Assembly: GCA_902762875.1 (NCBI GenBank)
Contig: CACWPS010000001.1
Location: 124,001 to 188,000, forward strand
Length of the DNA: 64,000 nucleotides
DNA from: Oscillospiraceae bacterium
GTDB lineage: Bacteria; Bacillota; Clostridia; Oscillospirales; Acutalibacteraceae
Reading direction: 5' to 3'
Below are positions 18,531-26,788 of this stretch, piece by piece. Numbering within the stretch: position 1 is the stretch's first letter; every line of letters begins with the position of its first letter. The notes below the pieces were generated by a model. It was not told where the DNA came from, did no database searches, and was given only the letters and a program-made list of their open reading frames with translations. The translations under genes were made by a program, and so were the position numbers.

Positions 18531-18566
18531 TTACCAAGCGGTATTTTACTGCTTGGTAAATATTTT
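18531..18566 (+). terminator. Intrinsic terminator after the antitoxin region
   Basis: TTACCAAGC pairs with GCTTGGTAA, followed by ATATTTTT. The loop is about 11 nt. It lies just before the next promoter. Confidence 0.55.
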
Positions 18567-18577
18567 TGTATTCAACA

Positions 18578-18606
18578 TTGACAATATCACGATACCGTGA
18601 TATACT
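18578..18606 (+). promoter_or_regulatory. Promoter with overlapping palindromic operator
   Basis: TTGACA (18578-18583), 17-nt spacer, TATACT (18601-18606). The spacer and -10 hold the perfect palindrome ATATCACG-ATAC-CGTGATAT (18584-18603). A repressor bound there would block RNA polymerase, as in self-regulated toxin/antitoxin operons. Confidence 0.75.
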
Positions 18607-18634
18607 ATTGACATAGAGATAGGGAGTTGATATT

Positions 18635-18888
18635 ATGCCCGTTATATCACGCTTTTACGGAATAATAATAAGGATGTATTTTTACAAAGTGAACATAATC
18701 CGCCGCATATACACGCAATATATAACGATGATGTTGCGGCTATTGATTTTATGACAGGAAAGGTTCTTGAAGGACACTTACCCCAAAAGGCTATGAATAT
18801 GGTTGAAGAATGGATTACTATTCATAGAGAAGACCTTAAAACAATTTGGGAGACACAGGAATTTAAAAGCTTACCACCGTTAGAATAA
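18635..18888 (+). pseudogene. DUF4160 family protein, frameshifted
   Basis: ATG 18635 opens with MPVISRFYGIIIRMYF, the DUF4160 N-terminus, then leaves frame. The rest (SEHNPPHIHAIYNDDVAAID through SLPPLE) continues in the +1 frame to a TAA at 18886-18888. One missing T in a five-T run (about 18677) explains it. DUF4160 genes commonly precede DUF2442 genes, as here, in toxin/antitoxin-like pairs. A sequencing error or slippage rescue is possible, since everything after the break is intact. Confidence 0.8.
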
Positions 18889-18899
18889 GGAGGGTTTGT

Positions 18900-19334
18900 A
18901 TGTTTCATAAAATTAAAAATGTATCTCCGTTGCCTGAATATAAATTGAGTGTTCAATTTGCAGAGGGCGTTACTAAAATTTATGATGTAAAACCTCTGTT
19001 TCTAAAAATACCTGCTTTTAAGTCGCTTGAAAGCGGCAATGATTTCGGCGGTGTATATGTTGATGTCGGCGGCTACGGTATTATTTGGAATGATGAGCTT
19101 GATTTGTCCTGCGATGAGTTATGGGATAACGGTGTAGAAGTTGAAACACCTTTTGATGGGTTGATTGCTTTCTCTGACGCTACTGAATTATGGGGACTTA
19201 ACGAAAGCACACTCCGTAAGGCAATTTCTTACGGTAAACTCATAAATGGTGTTGATGTTTGTAAATTTGGAAAACAATGGGTTGTATCGATTGATGCTAT
19301 GAAACGAGAATACGGTAATATTACCAATCGGTAA
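18900..19334 (+). CDS. DUF2442 protein with C-terminal helix-turn-helix
   Basis: The 144-residue protein has an N-terminal DUF2442 domain (about 1-85; PEYKLSVQFAEGVTKIYDVKPLF, GGVYVDVGGYGIIWNDELDL) and a C-terminal excisionase-like HTH (ATELWGLNESTLRKAISYGK, then KFGKQWVVSIDAMKREYG). It would be the DNA-binding partner of the DUF4160 product and probably binds the palindrome at 18584-18603. AAGGAGGG lies just before ATG. The last 15 nt overlap repeat copy 3. Confidence 0.78.
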   Translation: MFHKIKNVSPLPEYKLSVQFAEGVTKIYDVKPLFLKIPAFKSLESGNDFGGVYVDVGGYGIIWNDELDLSCDELWDNGVEVETPFDGLIAFSDATELWGLNESTLRKAISYGKLINGVDVCKFGKQWVVSIDAMKREYGNITNR

Positions 19335-19392
19335 TGCTAACTTACCAATCACATATCCCGTAAACTTCGGAGACAGTATACTAATTGTATAA
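19320..19392 (+). repeat. 73-bp repeat, copy 3 (degenerate queA 3' end)
   Basis: Same length as the copy at 18446-18518, ending in the queA-like TTCGGAGACAGTATAC segment and TAATTGTATAA. Together the two copies flank the DUF4160/DUF2442 cassette as direct repeats. Confidence 0.7.
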
Positions 19393-19510
19393 ATGAAGAA
19401 TGAATAATGAAAAATGAAGAATTAATGAGTGCCTGCGGCACGGATTTATAATATGTCGGCGAGGCCGACACCTAAATTATTCATTATTCATTATTAAATA
19501 TTCATTATAA
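19392..19510. mobile_element. Small MITE-like inverted-repeat element
   Basis: The left arm contains GAATGAATAATGAAAAATG (about 19397-19415) and the right arm TTATTCATTATTCATTATTA (about 19477-19496), which are largely complementary. Between them lies TGTCGGC/GCCGACA (19454-19470). There is no coding frame. The AATGAATAATGA-type ends resemble short non-autonomous elements common in Clostridia. Confidence 0.45.
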
Positions 19511-19526
19511 ATGTTTAGGTGATTTA

Positions 19527-21356
19527 GTGAATTATTATGCCAACCAAGAAAAGTTAACCGAGCTTAAGGCAAAAGCTAATCGACTTCCGCTGACGGCGGG
19601 GGTTTATATAATGAAGGATAAGAACGGCTCTATCATATATATAGGCAAAGCAAAAGCCCTTAAAAACCGTGTTACCCAGTATTTCGGCAGCGGAAATCAG
19701 CACACCGAAAAGGTAAGGCGTATGGTTTCCAATGTGGATGATTTTGAGTATATTTTGTGTGACAGCGAGTTTGAGGCGCTGATACTCGAAAACTCGCTTA
19801 TTAAGCAAAATCAGCCTAAGTATAACATTTTGCTCAAGGACGATAAGGGATATTCCTATATTAAGATAACCGCAGATAAGTGGAAAAAGCTTACTACGGC
19901 GAAGTCGGTTGATAAAAACGGGGAGTTTATAGGCCCTTATTCATCTTCGTATGTTGTAAAGGAAACGGTGGACGAGGCACGCAAAATTTTCAAGCTTCCC
20001 GACTGCACAAGGAGCTTTGACAAACCCTCAAAGCCCTGCCTTAACTACCATATCGGGCTGTGTGATGCGCCTTGTCGGGGTAAAATTTCGCTCGGTGAAT
20101 ACCTCGAAACGGTGAATTCCGCTGTAGATTTTATAAAGCACGGCGATTCGGACGGTGAGACTGTAGAAAAATTAAATACAAAGATGCTTGAAGCGGCGGA
20201 GAATTTGCAGTTTGAAACCGCCGCAAAGCTACGGGACCGCATTAATGCTATAAACAAAATCCGTGAAAAGCAAAAGGTTGTAAGAGCACCGTACAGGTCG
20301 GAGGATGTTATTGCCTCTGCTCTTATCGGTGAGACCGCCTGTGTAGAGGTAATTGTTTTCAGGAATTACCGACTTTCTGACAAGCAACATTTTATAATAG
20401 ACGGCGTTTCTGACAGAGAGAGCCTTTATGCGGAGTTTTTACAGCGTTATTACTCCGATAAAACCGATATTCCGCCGAGAATTTTGATTGATACCGATTC
20501 CGATTTTTCGCTTACCGAGCGTTGGCTTAGCGAAAAATCGGGGCATAAGGTAGGCTTTATTAATCCAAAGCAGGGGGAGCAAAAGGCATTGCTTGATATG
20601 TGCCTTGCTAATGCCGCCGAAAATATTTCGGAAAAAACCGACCGCACCGGCAGGGAAATGTCGGTACTGGATGAGCTTGCCCGCCTTTTAGGACTTCCCA
20701 CCGCACCGAGATATATTGAGGCCTACGATATTTCCAATACCGCAGGCAGTGAAAATGTTGCGGGTATGATTGTCTATAAAGACGGCAGACCCTTTAAGCC
20801 CGCTTACAAGCACTTTAAAATTAAGTCCTTTTTAGGTCAGGACGATTTCCGTTCTATGGCAGAGGTGCTTGACCGCAGATTCACCGAATACGAAAAAGGG
20901 GAGGACGAGGGATTTTCGGTCTTACCCGATTTAATACTGCTTGACGGCGGTTTAGGGCAGATGTCTGCAGTGGCTCCCGTTCTGCAAAATCATAATATAA
21001 CAGTCCCCGTATTCGGTATGGTTAAGGACTCAAAGCACCGCACCCGTGCTATTGCGGCAGAAGGCGGGGATATATCAATTAAATCAAACCGTGCCGCCTT
21101 TACCTTTATAACGGGTATTCAGGACGAGGTGCACCGCTTTGCTATAGGCTATCACAAAAACAGGCGCAGTAAAGCTATGCTTAATTCCGAGCTTTTGGAG
21201 ATTGAGGGGATAGGAAAAGCCCGTGCCACAGCTCTCCTAAAGCATTTTAAAACCGTAGCGGCAATTAAAAACGCCACAGTTGAGGAGCTTTGCGCCGCAC
21301 CTTCGATGAACTCCCGCACTGCGCAAAAGGTATATGATTATTTTCACAATGTATAA
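19527..21356 (+). CDS. uvrC: UvrABC system protein C
   Basis: The 609-residue UvrC starts with a GIY-YIG nuclease (GVYIMKDKNGSIIYIGKAK near 25-43), then a Cys-rich linker CTRSFDKPSKPC-LNYHIGLCDAPC, a UVR motif near 205-235, the RNase H-like nuclease (EAYDISNTAGS, LILLDGGLGQMSA) and C-terminal HhH motifs (IEGIGKARATALL). It makes both incisions in nucleotide excision repair. The start is TTTAGGTGATTTAGTG with GTG at 19527. Confidence 0.96.
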   Translation: MNYYANQEKLTELKAKANRLPLTAGVYIMKDKNGSIIYIGKAKALKNRVTQYFGSGNQHTEKVRRMVSNVDDFEYILCDSEFEALILENSLIKQNQPKYNILLKDDKGYSYIKITADKWKKLTTAKSVDKNGEFIGPYSSSYVVKETVDEARKIFKLPDCTRSFDKPSKPCLNYHIGLCDAPCRGKISLGEYLETVNSAVDFIKHGDSDGETVEKLNTKMLEAAENLQFETAAKLRDRINAINKIREKQKVVRAPYRSEDVIASALIGETACVEVIVFRNYRLSDKQHFIIDGVSDRESLYAEFLQRYYSDKTDIPPRILIDTDSDFSLTERWLSEKSGHKVGFINPKQGEQKALLDMCLANAAENISEKTDRTGREMSVLDELARLLGLPTAPRYIEAYDISNTAGSENVAGMIVYKDGRPFKPAYKHFKIKSFLGQDDFRSMAEVLDRRFTEYEKGEDEGFSVLPDLILLDGGLGQMSAVAPVLQNHNITVPVFGMVKDSKHRTRAIAAEGGDISIKSNRAAFTFITGIQDEVHRFAIGYHKNRRSKAMLNSELLEIEGIGKARATALLKHFKTVAAIKNATVEELCAAPSMNSRTAQKVYDYFHNV

Positions 21357-21357
21357 C

Positions 21358-21392
21358 AAAACTGCTCAATCATTTAGATGAGCAGTTTTGTT
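21358..21392. terminator. Bidirectional terminator between uvrC and nif3
   Basis: AAAACTGCTCA pairs with TGAGCAGTTTT with A and T runs on both sides. It lies 2 nt after the uvrC stop and ends both the rightward uvrC and the leftward nrdR-gltX-glnS-nif3 transcripts. Confidence 0.85.
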
Positions 21393-21393
21393 A

Positions 21394-22143
21394 TTAAATA
21401 TACTTGATTTTTGAATTATGGTCGCAACAGAAAGATATTTCGGTAAATTCTTGTTCTAAAAGCCTTTTCAAAGGTTCAATTACAATGTCCTCAGTATCAA
21501 AGTGTCCCGCATCAAAAAGCGAAATACCGAGACGCTGGGCGTCAAGGAATTGATTATGCTTAACATCGGAGGTAATAAGTGCGTCACAGCTGTGCTTTAC
21601 AGCTTCTTCAAGATATGAGCCGCCGCTGCCTGAGCAGAGCAAAACCCTCTTAATCGCCTTATCAGCTCCGAAATACTTTACCGCTCCGCCGAGCTTTTCT
21701 TTAATATAAACCGCTAAATCATCGGGATAAAGGGGAGAGGTAAGCGCACCGATATTAAGCAAATACCCATCCTCAGCCGCAACCTTTGTTACATTATTAA
21801 GTGACAGGACAGAGGAGAGGCAATCGTTGACGCCGCCCATACCGACATCAAGGTTAGTGTGCATAGAAATTACCGAAATACCGTTTTTTATAACCTCATA
21901 AACCGCACTGCCCGCTAAAACATGTTTTAGCGGGTTGAATATTATAGGATGGTGGGTTATTATAAGCTGTGCGCCCGTATTAACAGCGGTATCAATAGCA
22001 TTCGGGGTGCAGTCAAGTGCGATAATCGCCTTTTTAACTTCCGTATCAGGGTCGCCGACAAGCAGACCCACATTATCAAAATCGCAGGCAGTGTCGGTGG
22101 GAAATTTTTTGTTTAGAAAATTAAAAATATCTTGAACCGTCAT
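21394..22143 (-). CDS. Nif3-like dinuclear metal center protein
   Basis: The 249-residue DUF34/NIF3 protein has metal-binding residues in IITHHPIIFNPL near 59-70, the SMHTNLDV segment near 93-100, and a C-terminal LFDAGHFDTE near 210. It is the short form, without the central PII-like insert of many homologues. Proposed roles include a GTP cyclohydrolase-I-like or metal-insertase activity; none is settled. It is the last gene of a leftward operon, 3 nt after glnS. Confidence 0.9.
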   Translation of the reverse strand: MTVQDIFNFLNKKFPTDTACDFDNVGLLVGDPDTEVKKAIIALDCTPNAIDTAVNTGAQLIITHHPIIFNPLKHVLAGSAVYEVIKNGISVISMHTNLDVGMGGVNDCLSSVLSLNNVTKVAAEDGYLLNIGALTSPLYPDDLAVYIKEKLGGAVKYFGADKAIKRVLLCSGSGGSYLEEAVKHSCDALITSDVKHNQFLDAQRLGISLFDAGHFDTEDIVIEPLKRLLEQEFTEISFCCDHNSKIKYI

Positions 22144-22146
22144 AGC

Positions 22147-23832
22147 TTATGCCTTTTTCGCAAAGGAATCCTTTAAGGCTACCGTGCGGTTAAAGACGGT
22201 TTTTCCTTCGCTGCTGTCAGGGTCTACGCAGAAATAGCCCTGCCTCATAAACTGGAAGGTTTCGCCCGCCTTAACGCCTTTAAGGGAATTATCAAGCTTA
22301 CAGCCTTTAAGGACGGTAAGTGAATCGGGGTTAAGATTATCCGCAAAGGAGGAAACGCCCTCTTCATCGCTGGGATTGGGAACATTGAAAAGGCGGTCAT
22401 AAAGCCTAACTTCGCAATCAAAGCAGTCTTCGGCGTTTACCCAATGAAGTGTACCCTTAACCTTTCTGCCGTCGGGGGTTTCGCCGCCGAAGCTTTCGGG
22501 GTCATAGGTGCAGTGTACAGCGGTTATATTACCGTTTTCATCGGTTTCGTGGGAAGCATATTTAATGTAATAAGCGCCCTTCAGGCGTACTTCCTTTGCG
22601 GGGCAGAGACGGAAATATTTTCCCGGAGGGTCTAACATAAAGTCGTCCTGCTCGATAAATATTTCCTTGGAAAAGGTTACAGAGCGCTTGCCAAGCTCAG
22701 GCTTTGCGGGGCTTATATCTACGGGGATTTCCTCGGTTTTACCCTCAGGGTAATTGTCAATTATGACCTTAAGGGGGCGCAAAACCGCCATAGCACGCTG
22801 GGCGTTTTCATTTAAGTAATCCCGCACACAGGACTCAAGCAGGGCGTAATCAATCACGCTGTACGCCTTTGAAACCCCGATTTTTTCAACAAAATCACGG
22901 ATTGCCTTTGCAGGGTAGCCACGGCGTCTCATACCGCAGATTGTAGCCATTCTCGGGTCGTCCCAGCCTGAAACAAGACCGTCGTTTACAAGCTTTAGGC
23001 ACTTTCTCTTACTGGTAAGTGTGTAGTTTACATTCATTCTTGCAAACTCAATCTGACGGGGCGGGGTGGGAAGCTCCAGCACCTCTAAAAACCAGTTGTA
23101 GAGCGGGCGGTGGTTTTCAAACTCAAGGGAGCAAAGGGAGTGGGTGACACCTTCTTTAGCGTCACTTAGCGGGTGGGCAAAATCGTACATGGGATAAACG
23201 CACCACTTGTCCCCCGTGCGGTGGTGGGTAGCCTTCATAATGCGGTAGATAATCGGGTCACGCATATTAAGGTTTGAAGAGGCCATATCGATTTTAGCCC
23301 TTAACACCATAGCGCCGTTGTCAAATTCACCCTCGGTCATACGGCGGAAAAGGTCCTTTGTTTCCTCTATAGGACGGTTTCTGTAGGGGCTTTCCTTGCC
23401 CGCCTCGGTAAGGGTGCCCCGCATTTCACGGATTTCGTCGGGACTGCTTTCGTCAACATAAGCAAGACCCATATCAATAAGTTTTAAGGCACATTCGTAA
23501 AGAAAATCAAAGTAATCCGAAGCAAAATATACATTGTCCCAATGAAAACCGAGCCATTTTATATCCTCTTCAATAGCCTCTATATACTCAACATCCTCTT
23601 TTACAGGGTTAGTATCGTCAAAGCGAAGATTGCACTTGCCGCCGTATTTCTCGGCAGTAGCAAAATCTATAGTAATCGCCTTGGCGTGGCCTATATGCAA
23701 ATATCCGTTGGGCTCAGGGGGAAAACGGGTTTGCACATGAGTGTAAACCCCTTCCTTTAAATCCTCGTCAATAAAATCGTGTATAAAATTCGAGGGAGCA
23801 GCAGTTTCCTCGGTTTTAATTATGTCTGACAT
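22147..23832 (-). CDS. glnS: Glutaminyl-tRNA synthetase
   Basis: The 561-residue class I synthetase has FPPEPNGYLHIGHAK near 38 (HIGH), and its KMSKS-equivalent appears as LTSKRKC near 269, a weakly altered form. The C-terminal beta-barrel anticodon-binding part ends near residue 545. GAGGAGAC lies before the ATG. With GltX next to it and tRNA-Gln in the window, this organism can make Gln-tRNA directly rather than only by the amidotransferase route. Confidence 0.95.
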   Translation of the reverse strand: MSDIIKTEETAAPSNFIHDFIDEDLKEGVYTHVQTRFPPEPNGYLHIGHAKAITIDFATAEKYGGKCNLRFDDTNPVKEDVEYIEAIEEDIKWLGFHWDNVYFASDYFDFLYECALKLIDMGLAYVDESSPDEIREMRGTLTEAGKESPYRNRPIEETKDLFRRMTEGEFDNGAMVLRAKIDMASSNLNMRDPIIYRIMKATHHRTGDKWCVYPMYDFAHPLSDAKEGVTHSLCSLEFENHRPLYNWFLEVLELPTPPRQIEFARMNVNYTLTSKRKCLKLVNDGLVSGWDDPRMATICGMRRRGYPAKAIRDFVEKIGVSKAYSVIDYALLESCVRDYLNENAQRAMAVLRPLKVIIDNYPEGKTEEIPVDISPAKPELGKRSVTFSKEIFIEQDDFMLDPPGKYFRLCPAKEVRLKGAYYIKYASHETDENGNITAVHCTYDPESFGGETPDGRKVKGTLHWVNAEDCFDCEVRLYDRLFNVPNPSDEEGVSSFADNLNPDSLTVLKGCKLDNSLKGVKAGETFQFMRQGYFCVDPDSSEGKTVFNRTVALKDSFAKKA

Positions 23833-23844
23833 ATTAAAGTCTCC

Positions 23845-25497
23845 TCATAATGAATTAATCGCCGCATCAATGCGGGAAATGCAGGTGTCATAACCCAATA
23901 CCTGCATAATACTGCAAAGGTCGGGGGTGTTGCGCCTGCCCGTTATCGCAATTCGCAGTACCGTGCTTAAATCGCCCGCATGACCCTTAAAGCTTTCGGG
24001 GTCGGCTTTGTACTGCTTTGTTTCGGCGGCAAAGCCTATTTCGGGTGCGATTTGCTTTATTCTGTCAAACCATTGCTGTCGGTCATCAGATACATTGTAA
24101 ACCGATTTGTACCGTTTAAGAAACTCTGCCGCATCAGCGGGAGTGATATTTTCAGGCAAGGTGAAATCAGGGGTATAAAGCTTATCAAAGAAGAATGAGA
24201 AATAATCCTTTGCCTCGCTCCACTTGGCAATATCCTTTCGGGGCTTAGGTACATCACGGTCTATAGAGAGCATAGCCCTTGTGTAATCAGGGTTTTCGGT
24301 TAAAATTTCGTAAAATTCCGTATCAAATTCCTTTGCCCAATCGGTAAGCTTTTCGAAAACTGCCTTACTGTCAAGCTTTGAAATAACGGTTTTTGATACA
24401 TCATTTAGCTTGTCCGAATCAAATAGTGCGCCCGACACGCTCATTTTCTTTAGGTTAAATTTAAAATCCTTATACGATTTATCGGGGTTGGCTCTGCGCC
24501 AGTCCTCAAAATCGGAGGCGGCTATTGTCATAAGGTATTCTATAACGCACTCGCTGTCATAACCCTCGCTTGCAAAGAAATGCACCGCCGCCTCGGGATC
24601 CTTGCGCTTGGAAATCTTACGCTTAGCTCCGTTATCAAGCTTCATAATAGGGGAGATGTGCCCGTATTTCGGCGGTTTAAAGCCTAAAAGCTTAAACAGC
24701 TGAATGTGCTTGGGAACAGAGGAAATCCATTCATCACCACGCAAAACATGGGTGGTGTGCATCAGGTGGTCATCAACAGCGTGGGCGAAATGGTAAGTGG
24801 GTATTCCGTCCGACTTTAAAATAACAAAATCCTCGTCATTTTCGGGCATTTCAATTTTGCCTTTAACCGTATCGTCAAAAACTATTCTGTTTTCTTCGCT
24901 TCCGGGGGATTTAAGGCGCACAACATAAGGCTTGCCCTCGTCAATTAAGGCTTTTACCTCATCAAAGGTTATATCACGGTGCTTAGCCCATTTGCCGTGA
25001 TAGCCTGTACGCTCCTTTTGTTCCTCTTGAATTTTGCGTACCTCGTCTAATTCCTCGGCGGTGCAGAAGCAAGGATAGGCAAGACCCTGTTTAATAAGTG
25101 ACTTTGCGTAGGTCCGGTAAATTTCGGCACGCTCGCTCTGCTTGTAAGGTCCGTACTCGCCCGATTGCTTATCGGCAGAAACAAAGCCCTCATCAATTTT
25201 TATACCAAAGCGGTCAAGACCAGAAATTATATCTTCAACTCCGCCCTCAATTTCACGCTTTTTGTCGGTATCCTCAATTCTTGTATAGAATACACCGCCT
25301 GTAGAGGTGGCGGTAATGCGGTTTACAAGGGCGGCAAATAGGGTGCCTAAATGCAAATACCCTGTGGGGCTGGGCGCTATTCTTGTAACCCTTGCACCCT
25401 CGGGTAGGTTGCGGGGCTTATAAATTTGCTCGTAATAATCGGGGGTTTTGTCAATATCGGGAAGCAAAAGCTCCGCCATTCTCTCAAAATCGTTCAT
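23845..25497 (-). CDS. gltX: Glutamyl-tRNA synthetase (GltX-like)
   Basis: From ATG 25497 (TTGGAGAG upstream; a TTG 12 nt earlier is less likely) the product is 550 residues. It has APSPTGYLHLGTLFAAL near 42 (HIGH-like) and KRKISKRKDP near 287 (KMSKS-like), and the C-terminal anticodon domain follows. It is slightly longer than the roughly 480-500 residues of most GltX. It charges tRNA-Glu. It lies between nrdR and glnS, 12 nt before glnS. Confidence 0.94.
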   Translation of the reverse strand: MNDFERMAELLLPDIDKTPDYYEQIYKPRNLPEGARVTRIAPSPTGYLHLGTLFAALVNRITATSTGGVFYTRIEDTDKKREIEGGVEDIISGLDRFGIKIDEGFVSADKQSGEYGPYKQSERAEIYRTYAKSLIKQGLAYPCFCTAEELDEVRKIQEEQKERTGYHGKWAKHRDITFDEVKALIDEGKPYVVRLKSPGSEENRIVFDDTVKGKIEMPENDEDFVILKSDGIPTYHFAHAVDDHLMHTTHVLRGDEWISSVPKHIQLFKLLGFKPPKYGHISPIMKLDNGAKRKISKRKDPEAAVHFFASEGYDSECVIEYLMTIAASDFEDWRRANPDKSYKDFKFNLKKMSVSGALFDSDKLNDVSKTVISKLDSKAVFEKLTDWAKEFDTEFYEILTENPDYTRAMLSIDRDVPKPRKDIAKWSEAKDYFSFFFDKLYTPDFTLPENITPADAAEFLKRYKSVYNVSDDRQQWFDRIKQIAPEIGFAAETKQYKADPESFKGHAGDLSTVLRIAITGRRNTPDLCSIMQVLGYDTCISRIDAAINSL

Positions 25498-25512
25498 TGT
25501 TCTCTCCAAAAA

Positions 25513-25968
25513 TCAATTCTTTTCCAAAAGCTTATTAAGCTCCTGCATAAAGGTGTTAATGTCCTTAAACTGGCGGTAAACCGAGGCAAAGCGAACATAG
25601 GCAACCTCGTCTATTGCCTTTAGCTTTTCCATAACAAGCTCACCGATTTTTTCACTGCTAACCTCACGGTCAAGGGAGTTTTGCAGTACGGTTTCAATTT
25701 CGTCAATCATATTGTCAAGCATATCTATTGATACCGGACGCTTCTCGCAGGCACGGAGAAGTCCCGTCATAAGCTTGTCCCTATTAAATGTCTCCCTTGA
25801 TTTATCCTTTTTAATAACAATAATCGGAAGGCTTTCTATAATTTCGTAGGTGGTAAAGCGTTTTCCGCAACTAAGACACTCACGGCGGCGGCGTATACGC
25901 TGACCCTCGTCGGTAGGTCTTGAATCAATTACCTTACTTTCTTCAAATCCGCAAAAAGGACATTTCAT
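25513..25968 (-). CDS. nrdR: Transcriptional repressor NrdR
   Basis: From ATG 25968 (AGGAGCAACGGTT upstream) the product is 151 residues. It has an N-terminal zinc ribbon ([19 protein letters not shown], then [13 protein letters not shown]) and an ATP-cone ([17 protein letters not shown]). NrdR senses dATP/ATP and represses ribonucleotide reductase genes. The longer frame opening at 26079 adds a hydrophobic stretch unlike any NrdR and is rejected. Confidence 0.96.
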   Translation of the reverse strand: MKCPFCGFEESKVIDSRPTDEGQRIRRRRECLSCGKRFTTYEIIESLPIIVIKKDKSRETFNRDKLMTGLLRACEKRPVSIDMLDNMIDEIETVLQNSLDREVSSEKIGELVMEKLKAIDEVAYVRFASVYRQFKDINTFMQELNKLLEKN

Positions 25969-26097
25969 AACCGTTGCTCCTTTAAAAGTAATTACATATA
26001 TTTCAAAAAGTACTTGTATTATACTATATATGGTGGTAAAATACAAGCATAAAATACGGCAAATAGCCCATAAATACAATATTTAAGGAGAAAATTT

Positions 26098-26694
26098 ATG
26101 AACGCTTTACAGCTTAAAACCCCCGAAACAGGAGATACCGTTGCAGTTATGCACACGAATATGGGAGATATTAAGATAAAACTCTTTCCCGATAAGACCC
26201 CCAAAACCGCCGAAAACTTTATAACCCACGCAAAAAACGGCTATTATAACGGTCTTAAATTCCACAGAGTTATCAAGGATTTTATGATTCAGGGCGGCGA
26301 CCCCTTAGGTACGGGTATCGGCGGCGAATCCATTTGGGGCGGCAAGTTTGAGGACGAGTTTGATGTAGAGCTTCACAATCTTCGCGGTGCCCTTTCTATG
26401 GCGAACGCAGGGCCTAATACCAACGGCAGTCAGTTCTTTATTGTTCAGGCAGATACCGCACCCGCTAATATGCTTGAGCAGATGGAAGAGCTTACTGACA
26501 GCGGTTTCCCCCGTGATATTATAGAGGCTTACAGGGAACTCGGCGGCACGCCGTGGCTCGATTTCCGCCACACCGTATTCGGTCAGGTATTTGAGGGTAT
26601 GGATATAGTAGATAAGATAGCGGCTGTTAAGACCGTAAACGATGTACCCTGTGATGATGTGATCATTACTTCTATTGATATTGAAGCTTTATAA
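26098..26694 (+). CDS. ppiB: Peptidyl-prolyl cis-trans isomerase, cyclophilin type
   Basis: The 198-residue cytosolic cyclophilin lacks a signal peptide. It has the usual [15 protein letters not shown] near 61-75, [19 protein letters not shown] near 98-116 and the late [18 protein letters not shown] short insert around 125-150 ([19 protein letters not shown]) is seen in clostridial members. It helps protein folding. AAGGAGAAA is before the ATG. Confidence 0.94.
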   Translation: MNALQLKTPETGDTVAVMHTNMGDIKIKLFPDKTPKTAENFITHAKNGYYNGLKFHRVIKDFMIQGGDPLGTGIGGESIWGGKFEDEFDVELHNLRGALSMANAGPNTNGSQFFIVQADTAPANMLEQMEELTDSGFPRDIIEAYRELGGTPWLDFRHTVFGQVFEGMDIVDKIAAVKTVNDVPCDDVIITSIDIEAL

Positions 26695-26788
26695 TTATTC
26701 CTTTTATTTATTGTAAAAATGTAAATCTATGTAGATTTGTTAACATTTTTGTGATATAATTCTCTCATTATTTTGAGATTATGAGGTT

